Below are positions 28,337 through 36,945 of a stretch of DNA of 64,000 bases, one piece after another (the first letter of the stretch is position 1; every line of letters begins with the position of its first letter). The position numbers were made by a program, and so were the translations under genes. The notes below the pieces were generated by a model, which saw only the letters and a list, made by a program, of their open reading frames with translations, was not told where the DNA came from and did no database searches. The stretch comes from Shewanella inventionis (lineage in GTDB: Bacteria > Pseudomonadota > Gammaproteobacteria > Enterobacterales > Shewanellaceae). The stretch covers positions 95,213-159,212 of the forward strand of contig NZ_BMII01000006.1 in assembly GCF_014641855.1 (NCBI RefSeq). The letters are read 5' to 3'.

Positions 28337-28368
28337 AGAGTCAATCATCAAGATTGACTCTTTTTTTA
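28337..28368 (+). terminator. Terminator of the isc operon
   Basis: A perfect 10-bp stem, AGAGTCAATC / GATTGACTCT, with a 5-nt loop, followed by a long T-run. Confidence 0.9.
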
Positions 28369-28444
28369 TTTCTGGTCATTCCTGTCATTGATTTTAAATA
28401 AACTCAGCGTATGATGCGCGAAAATTCCTTTTCTGGAGCACTCT

Positions 28445-29356
28445 GTGCGCATCGCAATACTGTCTCAAGGCCCGCAATTATATTCAACCCGTCGCTTAGT
28501 CGAGGCAGCTGTCGCCCGCGGACATGAAGTTAAAGTAATTAACCCATTAAAGTGTTACATGAACATCAACATGACTAAGCCTAGCATTCATATGGCGGGT
28601 AAAGATCTTGGCCATTTTGATGCCGTGATCCCACGTATTGGTGCATCTGTCACTTTTTATGGCTCTGCTGTGCTGCGTCAATTAGAGATGATGGGCGTTT
28701 ATGCGGTAAATAGCTCAATTGGCATTGCGCGATCGCGTGATAAATTACGTTCTATGCAATTATTGTCTCGCAGAGGCATTGGTCTGCCTATTACTGGTTT
28801 TGCTAATAAACCAAGTGACATTCCTGATTTAATTGACATGGTTGGTGGTGCGCCGTTAGTGGTTAAATTACTTGAAGGCACACAGGGTATTGGCGTAGTG
28901 CTAGCTGAAACACGTAAAGCCGCAGAAAGCGTACTAGAAGCCTTTATGGGCCTTAAAGCTAACATTATGGTGCAAGAATATATTGCAGAAGCTCAAGGCG
29001 CGGATATTCGCTGTTTTGTATTAGGCGATAAGGTCATAGCCGCAATGAAACGTCAGGCTAAACCGGGGGAATTTCGCTCTAATTTACACCGTGGAGGTAG
29101 TGCGACCTTAGTTAAATTATCGCCTCAGGAGCGCTCAGTTGCATTACGTGCGGCTCGTACAATGGGCTTAAATGTTGCTGGCGTTGATTTATTACGCTCT
29201 AACCACGGGCCTGTCGTGATGGAAGTGAATTCATCGCCAGGGCTTGAGGGTATTGAAGCTGCGACACAAAAAGATGTTGCAGACGCCATTATTTGTTTTA
29301 TTGAAAAAAATGCAGTTAAAACCAACAAACAAACTAACGAAATGGCAGTTTGTTAA
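28445..29356 (+). CDS. rimK: Ribosomal protein S6 modification enzyme RimK
   Basis: A 303-residue ATP-grasp ligase that adds glutamate residues to the C-terminus of ribosomal protein S6. It has the RimK N-domain ([20 protein letters not shown]), the ATP-grasp loops ([15 protein letters not shown], then MVQEYI) and the metal-binding end [14 protein letters not shown]. The start codon is GTG, with a TGGAG ribosome site. Last ~15 residues are a polar tail. Confidence 0.94.
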   Translation: MRIAILSQGPQLYSTRRLVEAAVARGHEVKVINPLKCYMNINMTKPSIHMAGKDLGHFDAVIPRIGASVTFYGSAVLRQLEMMGVYAVNSSIGIARSRDKLRSMQLLSRRGIGLPITGFANKPSDIPDLIDMVGGAPLVVKLLEGTQGIGVVLAETRKAAESVLEAFMGLKANIMVQEYIAEAQGADIRCFVLGDKVIAAMKRQAKPGEFRSNLHRGGSATLVKLSPQERSVALRAARTMGLNVAGVDLLRSNHGPVVMEVNSSPGLEGIEAATQKDVADAIICFIEKNAVKTNKQTNEMAVC

Positions 29357-29479
29357 TATAAATGACCTAAATAAATGCTGAAATGTTATTGCCTATGCTG
29401 ATAAGGCTAGGCATTTTCAGTTTAATTACGTATAATCCGCGCGAATTTTTTAAACTTGCTCACATTAAGGAAGCTAGTT

Positions 29480-29911
29480 ATGGCGATCGAACGCACATTC
29501 TCAATTATTAAGCCAGATGCAGTTGCTAAAAACCACATCGGTGCAATCTACAACCGTTTTGAATCAGCTGGTCTAAAGATCATTGCTTCTAAAATGGTTC
29601 ACCTTTCTAAAGAACAAGCTGAAGGTTTCTACGCTGAACACAGCGCACGTCCTTTCTTTGGTGCTTTAGTGTCTTTTATGACTTCTGGTCCAGTAATGGT
29701 TCAAGTGTTAGAAGGCGAAAATGCAGTACTAGCTAACCGCGAAATCATGGGTGCAACTAACCCAGCTGAAGCTGCTCGTGGTACTTTACGTGCTGACTAC
29801 GCAGCAAGCATCGACGAAAACGCAGTTCACGGTTCTGATGCTGTTGAATCAGCAGCTCGTGAAATTGCTTACTTCTTCAGCGCTGAAGAAGTGTGCCCAC
29901 GCACTCGTTAA
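29480..29911 (+). CDS. ndk: Nucleoside diphosphate kinase
   Basis: Exchanges phosphate between nucleoside di- and triphosphates. The 143-residue protein has the active-site H117 in [11 protein letters not shown], and K11/R87-region nucleotide contacts at E. coli positions. The ATG at 29480 follows AAGGAAG; an upstream in-frame TTG is not used. Confidence 0.96.
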   Translation: MAIERTFSIIKPDAVAKNHIGAIYNRFESAGLKIIASKMVHLSKEQAEGFYAEHSARPFFGALVSFMTSGPVMVQVLEGENAVLANREIMGATNPAEAARGTLRADYAASIDENAVHGSDAVESAAREIAYFFSAEEVCPRTR

Positions 29912-29932
29912 TCTTTGCTAGCAAGAACATCG

Positions 29933-29958
29933 AAAAGGAGCCCTAGGCTCCTTTTTTG
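29933..29958 (+). terminator. Terminator after ndk
   Basis: AAAAGGAGCC / GGCTCCTTTT, a 10-bp stem with a 3-nt loop and following T-run, 22 bases past the stop. Confidence 0.9.
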
Positions 29959-30139
29959 TTTTTAATCTCTGCTCAGGTTTATCTACAGCGGTATAGGCAC
30001 AAAATGCCTTCATTAGAACTGTTTAGGCTTCTGTTACACAAACTGAATTACAGTCTCCCAGTCAGTAACATCCTGCAAGCACTATGTAAATGCAATATTC
30101 AAATCTAATATCAACATGTTTATTCATGCTTATCTTTCA

Positions 30140-30160
30140 ATATCTAATATCTAATATCTA
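30140..30160. repeat. Three tandem copies of ATATCTA
   Basis: Three perfect 7-bp units in a row, set in a longer stretch (30100-30250) where ATCTAA/ATCTAG recurs degenerately. No gene overlaps. Confidence 0.7.
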
Positions 30161-30961
30161 GCCTTGAGCATCTAACATTCCACATCTAGTATTCTATAGC
30201 CAGTAGCATCTAACACTGAGCATTTGATACATTTTAGCCAGCATTCAATCGTCACCCCTAATACCAGTATCTCGATTTTCTTGGCAACGACGTTGTTTTT
30301 TCCATTTATAATTGTGTTACTCACTCATAAGGCTATTGGACAGGTTAACTGACTAGTTTGCTTTATTGAGGGCTTTAGCAACTGCAACGTTCGATCGTTC
30401 AATTAACCACTTTACTTCCCCGGAGTTATTGAGCCTAGAAGAGATGTTTTCTACCCGCAAAAATGTTATCAACTTGTTTTTTTACTTGTCATTTTTGAGT
30501 GATAAATGAACTCTTAGCCGCATAGTGTGTGAAAATTGATGTATTAATACACGTTTTTTTGGCGTTGATTACCTCTTAAGTAAACTGTTTTCAGTATTTA
30601 TTGACATGTTTTGAATAAAAATAAGCGTATAGAATACGTTATAGTCTATTTGTGAATAAATAATCATTCACTATTTATGTTAAATTTTCTGCTATTTTAG
30701 TTCAAAACAAAATATTTAACTTAATTTACAAAAATAATGATAGATACAGGTTATGAACTTTTGTTTTTATATTGTTAACTATGTTTTCTCTTTGTTTCTT
30801 TGCTGGTTTTTTATTGTGCTTTATTGGTTTTTTATTTGCGTTTGTTTTTTGATTTTAATATTACACAAAAATAACATAATGCGCCAAGCTCTTTATAAGT
30901 TGCTGTTTATGTTCATTTTCTTTAATTCGTTTTTAAAGTCAAATTAAAAGTTTGATTTACA

Positions 30962-30977
30962 CAACTTTGCAAAGTTG
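30962..30977. promoter_or_regulatory. 16-bp perfect palindrome upstream of TonB receptor
   Basis: CAACTTTGCAAAGTTG is self-complementary over 16 bases and lies 133 bases before the receptor start. The form (GC centre, AT-rich arms) suits a LacI- or GntR-type operator. The regulator is unknown. Confidence 0.5.
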
Positions 30978-31109
30978 CTTGTATCCCTCCCTTGTTGACG
31001 AAAGGTTTTTTATTTCTTAATAATGTTTTTAGTAATTGGCAAGGCCGATTGCTGCTCATTAAAAATATAACAATTTGATTTATTTATTTTAAGAATAGGG
31101 AGTTTTTTC

Positions 31110-33629
31110 ATGAGTTCAGTCACATTAACTGCTAAAGCTATTCGTCGCAGTTTATTAAATGTAGCAGCAACAAGTGTCGCGACCACTGGGTTATTTTCTT
31201 CAGCGGTCATGGCGGCCGATAAGCAAAAAGTGGAGCGTATAGAAGTCACGGGTTCACGTATTCAACGTCAAGATATGGAAACAGCTTCTCCAGTAACCGT
31301 TATTTCTGCTGAAGCGATCCGTGCTGAAGGTTTCACTTCTGTTGATGAATTGCTTCAAGCTCAAACATCTATGGCTGGTGCAGCTTTAGGTTCAAGCTCA
31401 AATAATGGTTCAGATGGTGTCGCACAAGTTGATTTACGCGGCATGGGTTCGCAACGTACGTTAGTGTTATTAAACGGCCGTCGTATGGTTAACTCTGGTT
31501 CTGGTGCTGATAGTTCTGTGGATTTAAACTCTATTCCTGTGGCAATGATTGCACGCGTTGAGATTTTAAAAGATGGTGCTTCAGCGGTATATGGCTCAGA
31601 TGCGATTGCAGGTGTAGTTAATATTATCACCAAAAAAGATTTCGATGGTTTCCAATTAGATTTTAACGGTAGTACCTCAAGCGAAAGTGATGGTGAAACT
31701 GGAGAATTGAGCGGTTTATATGGTTTTAACACCGATGGCGGCAACTATACCTTTGGCGTGGCCTATTCAAAGCGTGAAAGCGTGATCCAATCAGACCGTG
31801 ATTGGACTGAACCAGGTTACAGTTCATATATTCCGACAGGTTCGCTTGATGGTATGGTGCAAAATGAAGCGGGTGAATGGGAAGCTCGTTCAACAGGTTA
31901 TGACTATACAACGAGCAGTTATTATCAAACACCAAATGAGCGATACAGTTTATTCGCCAACATGGTACAAGAGCTAGATAACAACATGGTATTAACTGCT
32001 GATGCGCTTTATACCAAGCGTAAATCTAATCAGCAAATGGCGCCGCAACCGGCTTCTGTCATGCTAGATGTGTGTGAAACAGATTCTGACAGCTCATGTG
32101 TCACGTTAACCGATGCAATGACTGATGCGGGTATTGCTGCTGATGATACTGGCCGTGTTGAATATCGTCGTCGTATTGCTGATGCCGGCCCACGTATTTA
32201 CGAGCAAGATACGGATACTTTCCGTATTTCAGCAGGGCTTGCAGGTGAGTTGGATATCAATAACGGTATGAATTGGGATCTCGCTTATACCTATGGTAAA
32301 AATAAAGCGGATTCAACCGTTAAAAACTCCATCAATGCCACCAATCTTTCTGAATCAATTTATGCAAACCAAGATGCATGGTTTAGTGGTGATGCATTAA
32401 CAGACAGTATTGTTGATGACATAAGTTATACAGATAATGCCGATGGCGGTAACGAACAAAATGTCTTTTCTGCTGGTTTAAATGGCGATTTATTTGACGT
32501 AAGTGCGGGTGCCGTTGCCTTTGCAATAGGTGCTGAATACCGTTACGAAAGCGGATATTACAATCCAGATTCTGTTACAGTAGCCGGTGAAGGTACTGCG
32601 GCTCAACAAGATCCAACAAGTGGTAATTACAATGTTTTCTCTGTTTTTGAAGAGGTAAGTGTTCCTTTTACAGATAAATTAACCGGTGAGTTTGCTCTTC
32701 GTTATGACGATTACTCAACATTCGGTAAAGCGTCAACATGGAAAGTTGGCTTAACCTATGAAGCAACAGATGATTTAATGCTTCGTGGTGTAGCGGCCAC
32801 AGGGTTCCGTGCTCCTAGTATTAGTGAGCTTTACGGTGGTGATACAGGATCTTACGATTACCTAGAAGATCCATGGGGTAATGAGCAAGACTCGCAAATA
32901 TTAGTTCGTTATACATCAGACGACGACTTAGAGGCTGAAGAGTCGGACTCTTACACCGCCGGTGTTGTTTACTCGCCAAGTTATGTCGAGGGTTTGTCGT
33001 TAACGGTTGATTACTGGCGCTTTAAGGTAAAAAATGCAATTACTCGCTTGGATGTTCAAGCCGGTCTAGATGCTTGTTATGCTGACGCCGCATCAGATTC
33101 TTGTGAAATATTTAACATAGGAACTAACGGTGACTTAACAAACTTGACTAGCTCTCTAACCAACGTAGGTAGTCAAGACACCAGCGGTATAGACTTGAAT
33201 CTTGCATACAGTTTCAGTGCGTTATCGTTGGATTGGAAAATCAATAATGATACCACCTACTTACTGAATTTTGAGCAAGAAGGTATAGACTACACCAATA
33301 TCATTGATGGTAACTTTGGTGCATATGCTGAAGTGCGTAACAACTTTAATATTCAAGCGGGTATTGATGATTGGAGTGTTATTTACTCGAACCGCTACAT
33401 TGGTGAAATGGAAGACTTAGGCACGGGTGATGATGTAGATGCAGTGCTTTATCACAATATTGCGGGAACTTATCATGTCTCTGACATGGTAACGCTTAGC
33501 GCTGGAATTAAAAACATCACAGATGAAGAACCATCAGACGTATCAAATGGTAGCGATGGTGGTACGGTGCCTGAAGTGTACGACACCATTGGTCGCCAAT
33601 ACTACGGCGGTGTGAGCGTTAAGTTTTAA
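31110..33629 (+). CDS. TonB-dependent receptor
   Basis: An 839-residue outer-membrane active transporter. Signal peptide cleavage is near AVMA|ADKQ (residue 35), the TonB box is VERIEVTGSRI (41-51), the plug has DLRGMGSQRTLVLLNGRRM and VEILKDGASAVYGSDAIAGVVNIITKK, and the barrel ends RQYYGGVSVKF. This plug type (SRI after the TonB box, LLNGRR) is common in Alteromonadales receptors for sugars, peptides and vitamins rather than siderophores. No Fur box is seen; the substrate is unknown. It stands alone with a terminator behind it. Confidence 0.92.
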   Translation: MSSVTLTAKAIRRSLLNVAATSVATTGLFSSAVMAADKQKVERIEVTGSRIQRQDMETASPVTVISAEAIRAEGFTSVDELLQAQTSMAGAALGSSSNNGSDGVAQVDLRGMGSQRTLVLLNGRRMVNSGSGADSSVDLNSIPVAMIARVEILKDGASAVYGSDAIAGVVNIITKKDFDGFQLDFNGSTSSESDGETGELSGLYGFNTDGGNYTFGVAYSKRESVIQSDRDWTEPGYSSYIPTGSLDGMVQNEAGEWEARSTGYDYTTSSYYQTPNERYSLFANMVQELDNNMVLTADALYTKRKSNQQMAPQPASVMLDVCETDSDSSCVTLTDAMTDAGIAADDTGRVEYRRRIADAGPRIYEQDTDTFRISAGLAGELDINNGMNWDLAYTYGKNKADSTVKNSINATNLSESIYANQDAWFSGDALTDSIVDDISYTDNADGGNEQNVFSAGLNGDLFDVSAGAVAFAIGAEYRYESGYYNPDSVTVAGEGTAAQQDPTSGNYNVFSVFEEVSVPFTDKLTGEFALRYDDYSTFGKASTWKVGLTYEATDDLMLRGVAATGFRAPSISELYGGDTGSYDYLEDPWGNEQDSQILVRYTSDDDLEAEESDSYTAGVVYSPSYVEGLSLTVDYWRFKVKNAITRLDVQAGLDACYADAASDSCEIFNIGTNGDLTNLTSSLTNVGSQDTSGIDLNLAYSFSALSLDWKINNDTTYLLNFEQEGIDYTNIIDGNFGAYAEVRNNFNIQAGIDDWSVIYSNRYIGEMEDLGTGDDVDAVLYHNIAGTYHVSDMVTLSAGIKNITDEEPSDVSNGSDGGTVPEVYDTIGRQYYGGVSVKF

Positions 33630-33673
33630 TAGTTGCAACAATAATCAATGCTAATAGGTACTATTGGCATATT

Positions 33674-33702
33674 AAAAAGCCTACTGAAATGTAGGCTTTT
33701 TT
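33674..33702 (+). terminator. Terminator after TonB receptor
   Basis: AAAAAGCCTAC / GTAGGCTTTTT, an 11-bp perfect stem with a 6-nt loop and T-run. Confidence 0.9.
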
Positions 33703-33745
33703 GTATCTGTATTAAGTCGAACGATAGATTTTTAATGATAGATTT

Positions 33746-34111
33746 TTAATGATTCAACCTAAGTTCTAACCTATGTTCATTTAAATATTTTTGCTGGCAG
33801 GAACTGCATCGTTGTTCGGTTGGATCGGTATTTAACCTAGTTGATTCAATATCCATTTCGCAATCAGAACATAGTCCATATAGGCCTAAATCGAGTTGGC
33901 ATAATGCGGCATCTAGCTTCATCAGTTGTGTAAATAAATCGGTATCGGCTAATTTCACTTGTGATAAAAAATCGATAACATCCCCCAATGACGCGTTATT
34001 TGCCAGCTGGCTCGCATCGGGAGATATATCTTTAATAATCAGAAATAACTCGTGCCTCAACTTGAGTTCAAGTTGCTGTAATTTTTGCTGTATGTCCTGA
34101 TAATTGTGCAA
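33746..34111 (-). CDS. DksA/TraR-type zinc-finger protein
   Basis: A 121-residue DksA-like protein: a coiled-coil N-terminal half (QQKLQQLELKLRHELFLII) and a four-Cys zinc finger with C81, C84, C102 and C105 in the family frame GLYGLCSDC...RCSSCQ. DksA itself is about 150 residues, so this is a shorter paralogue like YbiI/DksA2. These proteins enter the RNA polymerase secondary channel; whether this one acts with ppGpp is not known. The start codon looks like TTG with AAGG before it. Confidence 0.85.
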   Translation of the reverse strand: MHNYQDIQQKLQQLELKLRHELFLIIKDISPDASQLANNASLGDVIDFLSQVKLADTDLFTQLMKLDAALCQLDLGLYGLCSDCEMDIESTRLNTDPTEQRCSSCQQKYLNEHRLELRLNH

Positions 34112-34264
34112 CTGGATTAACCTTAACTGATAATGCCACTAGAAATTCTATTCTAAGCACAAAAAAAGAGTAGGTTATGACGAAGATCAATTCTGAGGTA
34201 GATTTTTGTACTCAGGCCCAAATGATTCAGCCTGAGTCAATGTTGTGATTATCGCAATGGCTTG

Positions 34265-35209
34265 CTAGCTTAACGATTGATGTGTTTGCTGCAGCACTTT
34301 GACTATCTCTTCAGTGGTTTTATAGATCCTTAACTCTCGGAACAATGCATCCGCTTCGGGATATTGACGATTTAGGTAACTAAACCACTGTTTTATCCGT
34401 GAAGGATAATAATCGGATTTACGGCCATTGAGCTCTTTTTCTGTGTACGCCATTAATAATGTGAGTGTTTGCAGCCAGGTATAAGGTGCAGCCCCCGTTT
34501 TTATTGTGTCACCTAGATTAGGTAATGATATGGCGCCGCGGCCAATCATCACACTGTCGCATCCCGTGACATCCATACATCGTTTTGCATCCGCGGCATT
34601 CCAGATTTCACCATTTGCGATAACAGGTATAGGCAAGCGCTTACGTACTTCAGTGATGTATTCCCAGTATGCTGGCGGTTTATAGCCGTCGGTTTTACTG
34701 CGGGCATGAATGGCGAGCTCAGATGCGCCGGCTTCATAAACCGCCAGAGCATTTTCCATGAACAATGATTTGTCTTCGTAGCCTAGTCGGATTTTGGCTG
34801 TAACAGGTTGATGGCTGGGCACCGCCTCACGCATGGCTTTGACAATGTTGTAAATATTGTCGGGGTATTGAAGTAAAACCGCACCGCCTTTACTTTTATT
34901 AACCGTTTTAGCAGGGCAGCCAAAATTAGCATCTACACCATTTGAGCCTAATTCAATCGCCCGGATTGCATTTTGTGCCATCCACTCAGGTTCTTGGCCA
35001 AGTAATTGGACACGCACAGGCGTACCGGAAGGGGTTAATCCATTATTGAGCAGTTCTGGACACAATTTGTAAAAGACTTTTTCCGGTAATAACTGGTTTA
35101 CGACTCGTACAAATTCAGTAACAACTAAATCAAACGGATTGATGGCTGATAAAATATCACGCATATGGTCATCAACCACACCTTCCATTGGAGCTAAAAT
35201 AACGCGCAC
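34265..35209 (-). CDS. dusC: tRNA-dihydrouridine(16) synthase
   Basis: FMN enzyme that reduces U16 in tRNA. The 314-residue protein matches E. coli DusC, with the catalytic C98 in NFGCPAKTVNKSKGGAVLL, KIRLGYED, HARSKTDGY, and VIANGEIW then MIGRGA at the FMN phosphate site. Its C-terminal helical domain (about 245-314) is the tRNA-binding part. Confidence 0.95.
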   Translation of the reverse strand: MRVILAPMEGVVDDHMRDILSAINPFDLVVTEFVRVVNQLLPEKVFYKLCPELLNNGLTPSGTPVRVQLLGQEPEWMAQNAIRAIELGSNGVDANFGCPAKTVNKSKGGAVLLQYPDNIYNIVKAMREAVPSHQPVTAKIRLGYEDKSLFMENALAVYEAGASELAIHARSKTDGYKPPAYWEYITEVRKRLPIPVIANGEIWNAADAKRCMDVTGCDSVMIGRGAISLPNLGDTIKTGAAPYTWLQTLTLLMAYTEKELNGRKSDYYPSRIKQWFSYLNRQYPEADALFRELRIYKTTEEIVKVLQQTHQSLS

Positions 35210-35559
35210 GGTACACCTTACTGAAGAAAAAAGTGCGTCATTTTACCGTGTTTATTGGTTGATAACAGCATTAACCTTAATTATCTCAATGTGTATGCGG
35301 AACTTAATAGTTAACTTTATATTAATCATAGGCATAAAAAATATCTATTCGTTTAGTCCTATTATTATCCCGCTTCAAGTGGTGTAACCTTTGTGCTATT
35401 TTGTGTGTTCCTAGCAAGTTTATTTATTACCAAAAGTGAGTTTTTTCACAAATTGTCAATTTTTTTGCAATAAAGTTCATCTACTACAGGTCTCTTTAAG
35501 CAAGCCGGCAATGATGTTGGTCAACAATACATAATCAAAACACGAGGAAGACAATAATT
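35210..35559. other. Promoter region of the RiPP cassette
   Basis: This 350-base gap between dusC and the precursor gene is AT-rich, holds a CRP-like site at 35435, and ends with a GAGGAAG ribosome site before the precursor. No gene is seen. Confidence 0.5.
35435..35450 (+). promoter_or_regulatory. CRP-like site upstream of RiPP precursor
   Basis: AGTGAGTTTTTTCACA matches the CRP consensus TGTGA-N6-TCACA at 9 of 10 fixed positions, 110 bases before the start codon. Confidence 0.5.
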
Positions 35560-35988
35560 ATGAACTCTATCAAACAAACTACTGTAGCTGTTGCGTTAGG
35601 TGCTGTTGTAATGACTGCTGGTTTTACTGCTGATGTACAAGCTAACCCATTTGGATTCGAACAATTAACCGCTGGCTATCAATTAGAGGGTGGTGAAGGT
35701 AAATGCGGTGAAGGTAAATGTGGCGGCGACATGAAAAAGTCTGCTGAAAAAGCTGCTGAAGGTAAATGCGGTGAAGGCAAATGTGGCGGCGACATGAAAA
35801 AGTCTGCTGAGAAAGCCGCTGAAGGTAAATGCGGTGAAGGCAAATGCGGCGGCGACATGATGAAGTCTGCTGAGAAAGCCGCTGAAGGTAAATGCGGTGA
35901 AGGCAAATGCGGCGGCGACATGAAAAAGTCAGCTGAAAAAGCCAAAGAAGGTAAATGTGGTGAAGGTAAGTGTGGCGGTCAGAAGTAA
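35560..35988 (+). CDS. Secreted EGKCG-repeat RiPP precursor (bufferin/HvfA type)
   Basis: A 142-residue small secreted protein. A signal peptide (MNSIKQTTVAVALGAVVM...) is cut near VQA|NPF (residue 28). From residue 46 it is five units of 21 residues (the last partial), each starting EGKCGEGKCGG followed by a short Lys/Ala-rich helix (DMKKSAEKAA). Ten cysteines, all in EGKCG motifs, lie at 49, 54, 70, 75, 91, 96, 112, 117, 133 and 138; there are no others. EGKCG motifs are what MNIO enzymes of the HvfB/BufB class convert to Cys-derived oxazolone/thioamide copper ligands. The MNIO gene follows after 93 bases. Copper binding is inferred from family knowledge. Confidence 0.88.
   Translation: MNSIKQTTVAVALGAVVMTAGFTADVQANPFGFEQLTAGYQLEGGEGKCGEGKCGGDMKKSAEKAAEGKCGEGKCGGDMKKSAEKAAEGKCGEGKCGGDMMKSAEKAAEGKCGEGKCGGDMKKSAEKAKEGKCGEGKCGGQK
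35695..35979 (+). repeat. 63-bp tandem coding repeat (about 4.5 copies)
   Basis: Nearly identical 63-base units encode the 21-residue repeat of the precursor protein. Differences between units are mostly silent third-base changes and one K-to-M codon, so the array probably grew by recent unit duplication. It can shift in copy number by slippage or recombination. Confidence 0.9.
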
Positions 35989-36025
35989 TAAGCATTGGAT
36001 AATGTTCATGCTTTTTTGACACAAT

Positions 36026-36053
36026 TAAGGCCTGGGTTTCAGGCCTTATTTTT
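36026..36053 (+). terminator. Terminator between RiPP precursor and MNIO gene
   Basis: TAAGGCCTG / CAGGCCTTA, a perfect 9-bp stem with a 5-nt loop, then five T bases, 38 bases past the precursor stop and 29 before the enzyme gene. Partial read-through would give more precursor than enzyme mRNA. Confidence 0.85.
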
Positions 36054-36081
36054 ACCTTGTTTTTATGGTTAAGGATGCACT

Positions 36082-36945
36082 ATGTCTAGTTTTCAATATT
36101 CTCCATCAACTCAAGCGAGTGTAGGCTTAGGTTTACGTCGCGAAATGCTGGATGAATTTTGCCAACAGGTGCCATCTGCCATCGATTTTTTTGAAGTGGC
36201 ACCAGAAAACTGGATGACCTTAGGCGGTAAATTTGCGCGTCAATTTTCGCAGCTAACCCAAGAGCACCGGTTTTTTTGTCATGGATTATCTTTATCCATA
36301 GGCAGTCCTGAAGCATTAGATACTCAGTTTGTCAAAAATATTAAAGGGTTTCTTGATGCGCATAAGATTGATATTTATTCAGAGCATCTAAGCTACTGTT
36401 CCGGTAAAGGGCATATGTACGATTTAATGCCAATCCCCTTTACCGACGATGCGGTGATCCACACTGCAAAACGCATTAAGCAAGTTGAAGACATACTTGA
36501 ACGCCCATTTATTTTAGAGAATGTGTCCTTTTATGCGGCGCCCGGTGCACAAATGAGCGAGCAAGAGTTTGTTAATGCTGTGCTGCAAGAGGCTGATTGC
36601 AAATTGCTGCTCGATGTGAATAACATCTACGTTAATGCTATTAACCATCAGTATGATGCAAATGATTTTTTAGCAGCCATGCCAACCGATCGCATTGCTT
36701 ATTTACATATTGCAGGGCATTACCAAGAAGATGTCGATTTGATGGTTGATACCCACGGTGCAGATGTTATTGACCCTGTATGGTCTTTATTACAGCAATG
36801 TTATCAATTGCATGGGGTTCACCCAACGTTACTTGAGCGTGATTTTAATATTCCTAAAACAGAAGTTCTCCTAAATGAAATCAATCAAATTCATCAATAT
36901 CAACAACTTGCCTTAGAGCATTCGTCTGCATTGAGAAAAACATGA
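36082..36945 (+). CDS. MNIO-family (DUF692) RiPP-modifying oxidase, BufB/HvfB type
   Basis: A 287-residue TIM-barrel protein of the DUF692 family, multinuclear non-heme iron-dependent oxidases that modify cysteines in peptide precursors. Candidate metal and active-site residues are visible: E38 and N43 (FFEVAPENW), H67 (CHGLSLSIG), E101-H102 (YSEHLSY), E146-N147 (ILENVSF), D178/N180 (LLLDVNNIYVN), H209/H213 (LHIAGH), D223/H225 (DTHG) and E252-R253-D254 (LLERD). It overlaps the DUF2063 gene by four bases (ATGA) and follows the EGKCG precursor. No signal peptide, so it works in the cytoplasm before export. Confidence 0.92.
   Translation: MSSFQYSPSTQASVGLGLRREMLDEFCQQVPSAIDFFEVAPENWMTLGGKFARQFSQLTQEHRFFCHGLSLSIGSPEALDTQFVKNIKGFLDAHKIDIYSEHLSYCSGKGHMYDLMPIPFTDDAVIHTAKRIKQVEDILERPFILENVSFYAAPGAQMSEQEFVNAVLQEADCKLLLDVNNIYVNAINHQYDANDFLAAMPTDRIAYLHIAGHYQEDVDLMVDTHGADVIDPVWSLLQQCYQLHGVHPTLLERDFNIPKTEVLLNEINQIHQYQQLALEHSSALRKT

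Larger units (their letters stand above)
29912..31109. other. Long AT-rich non-coding region before a TonB receptor
   Basis: This 1.2 kb gap has the ndk terminator, three 7-bp repeats near 30140, and a 16-bp palindrome at 30962. A 64-codon frame at 30753-30947 is almost all hydrophobic because the DNA is T-rich and is not credible as a gene. I see no tRNA or known RNA. It may contain a long 5' leader or small RNA, or be a decayed region. Confidence 0.6.

Noticed and set aside
30364..30500. Minus-strand frame reading VENISSRLNNSGEVKWLIE...
   Set aside because: About 41 codons with no start codon and an upstream stop; too little to call a gene remnant.
30753..30947. 64-codon hydrophobic ORF
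   Set aside because: Its composition follows from T-rich DNA; no good ribosome site, no conservation evidence.
35695..35979. Possible CRISPR array
   Set aside because: The 63-base units are contiguous, without unique spacers, and are in frame within a signal-peptide-bearing protein.
35642..36022. Long antisense frames across the RiPP repeat
   Set aside because: They arise only because the repeated DNA has no stops on the other strand; they have no ribosome site or family match.
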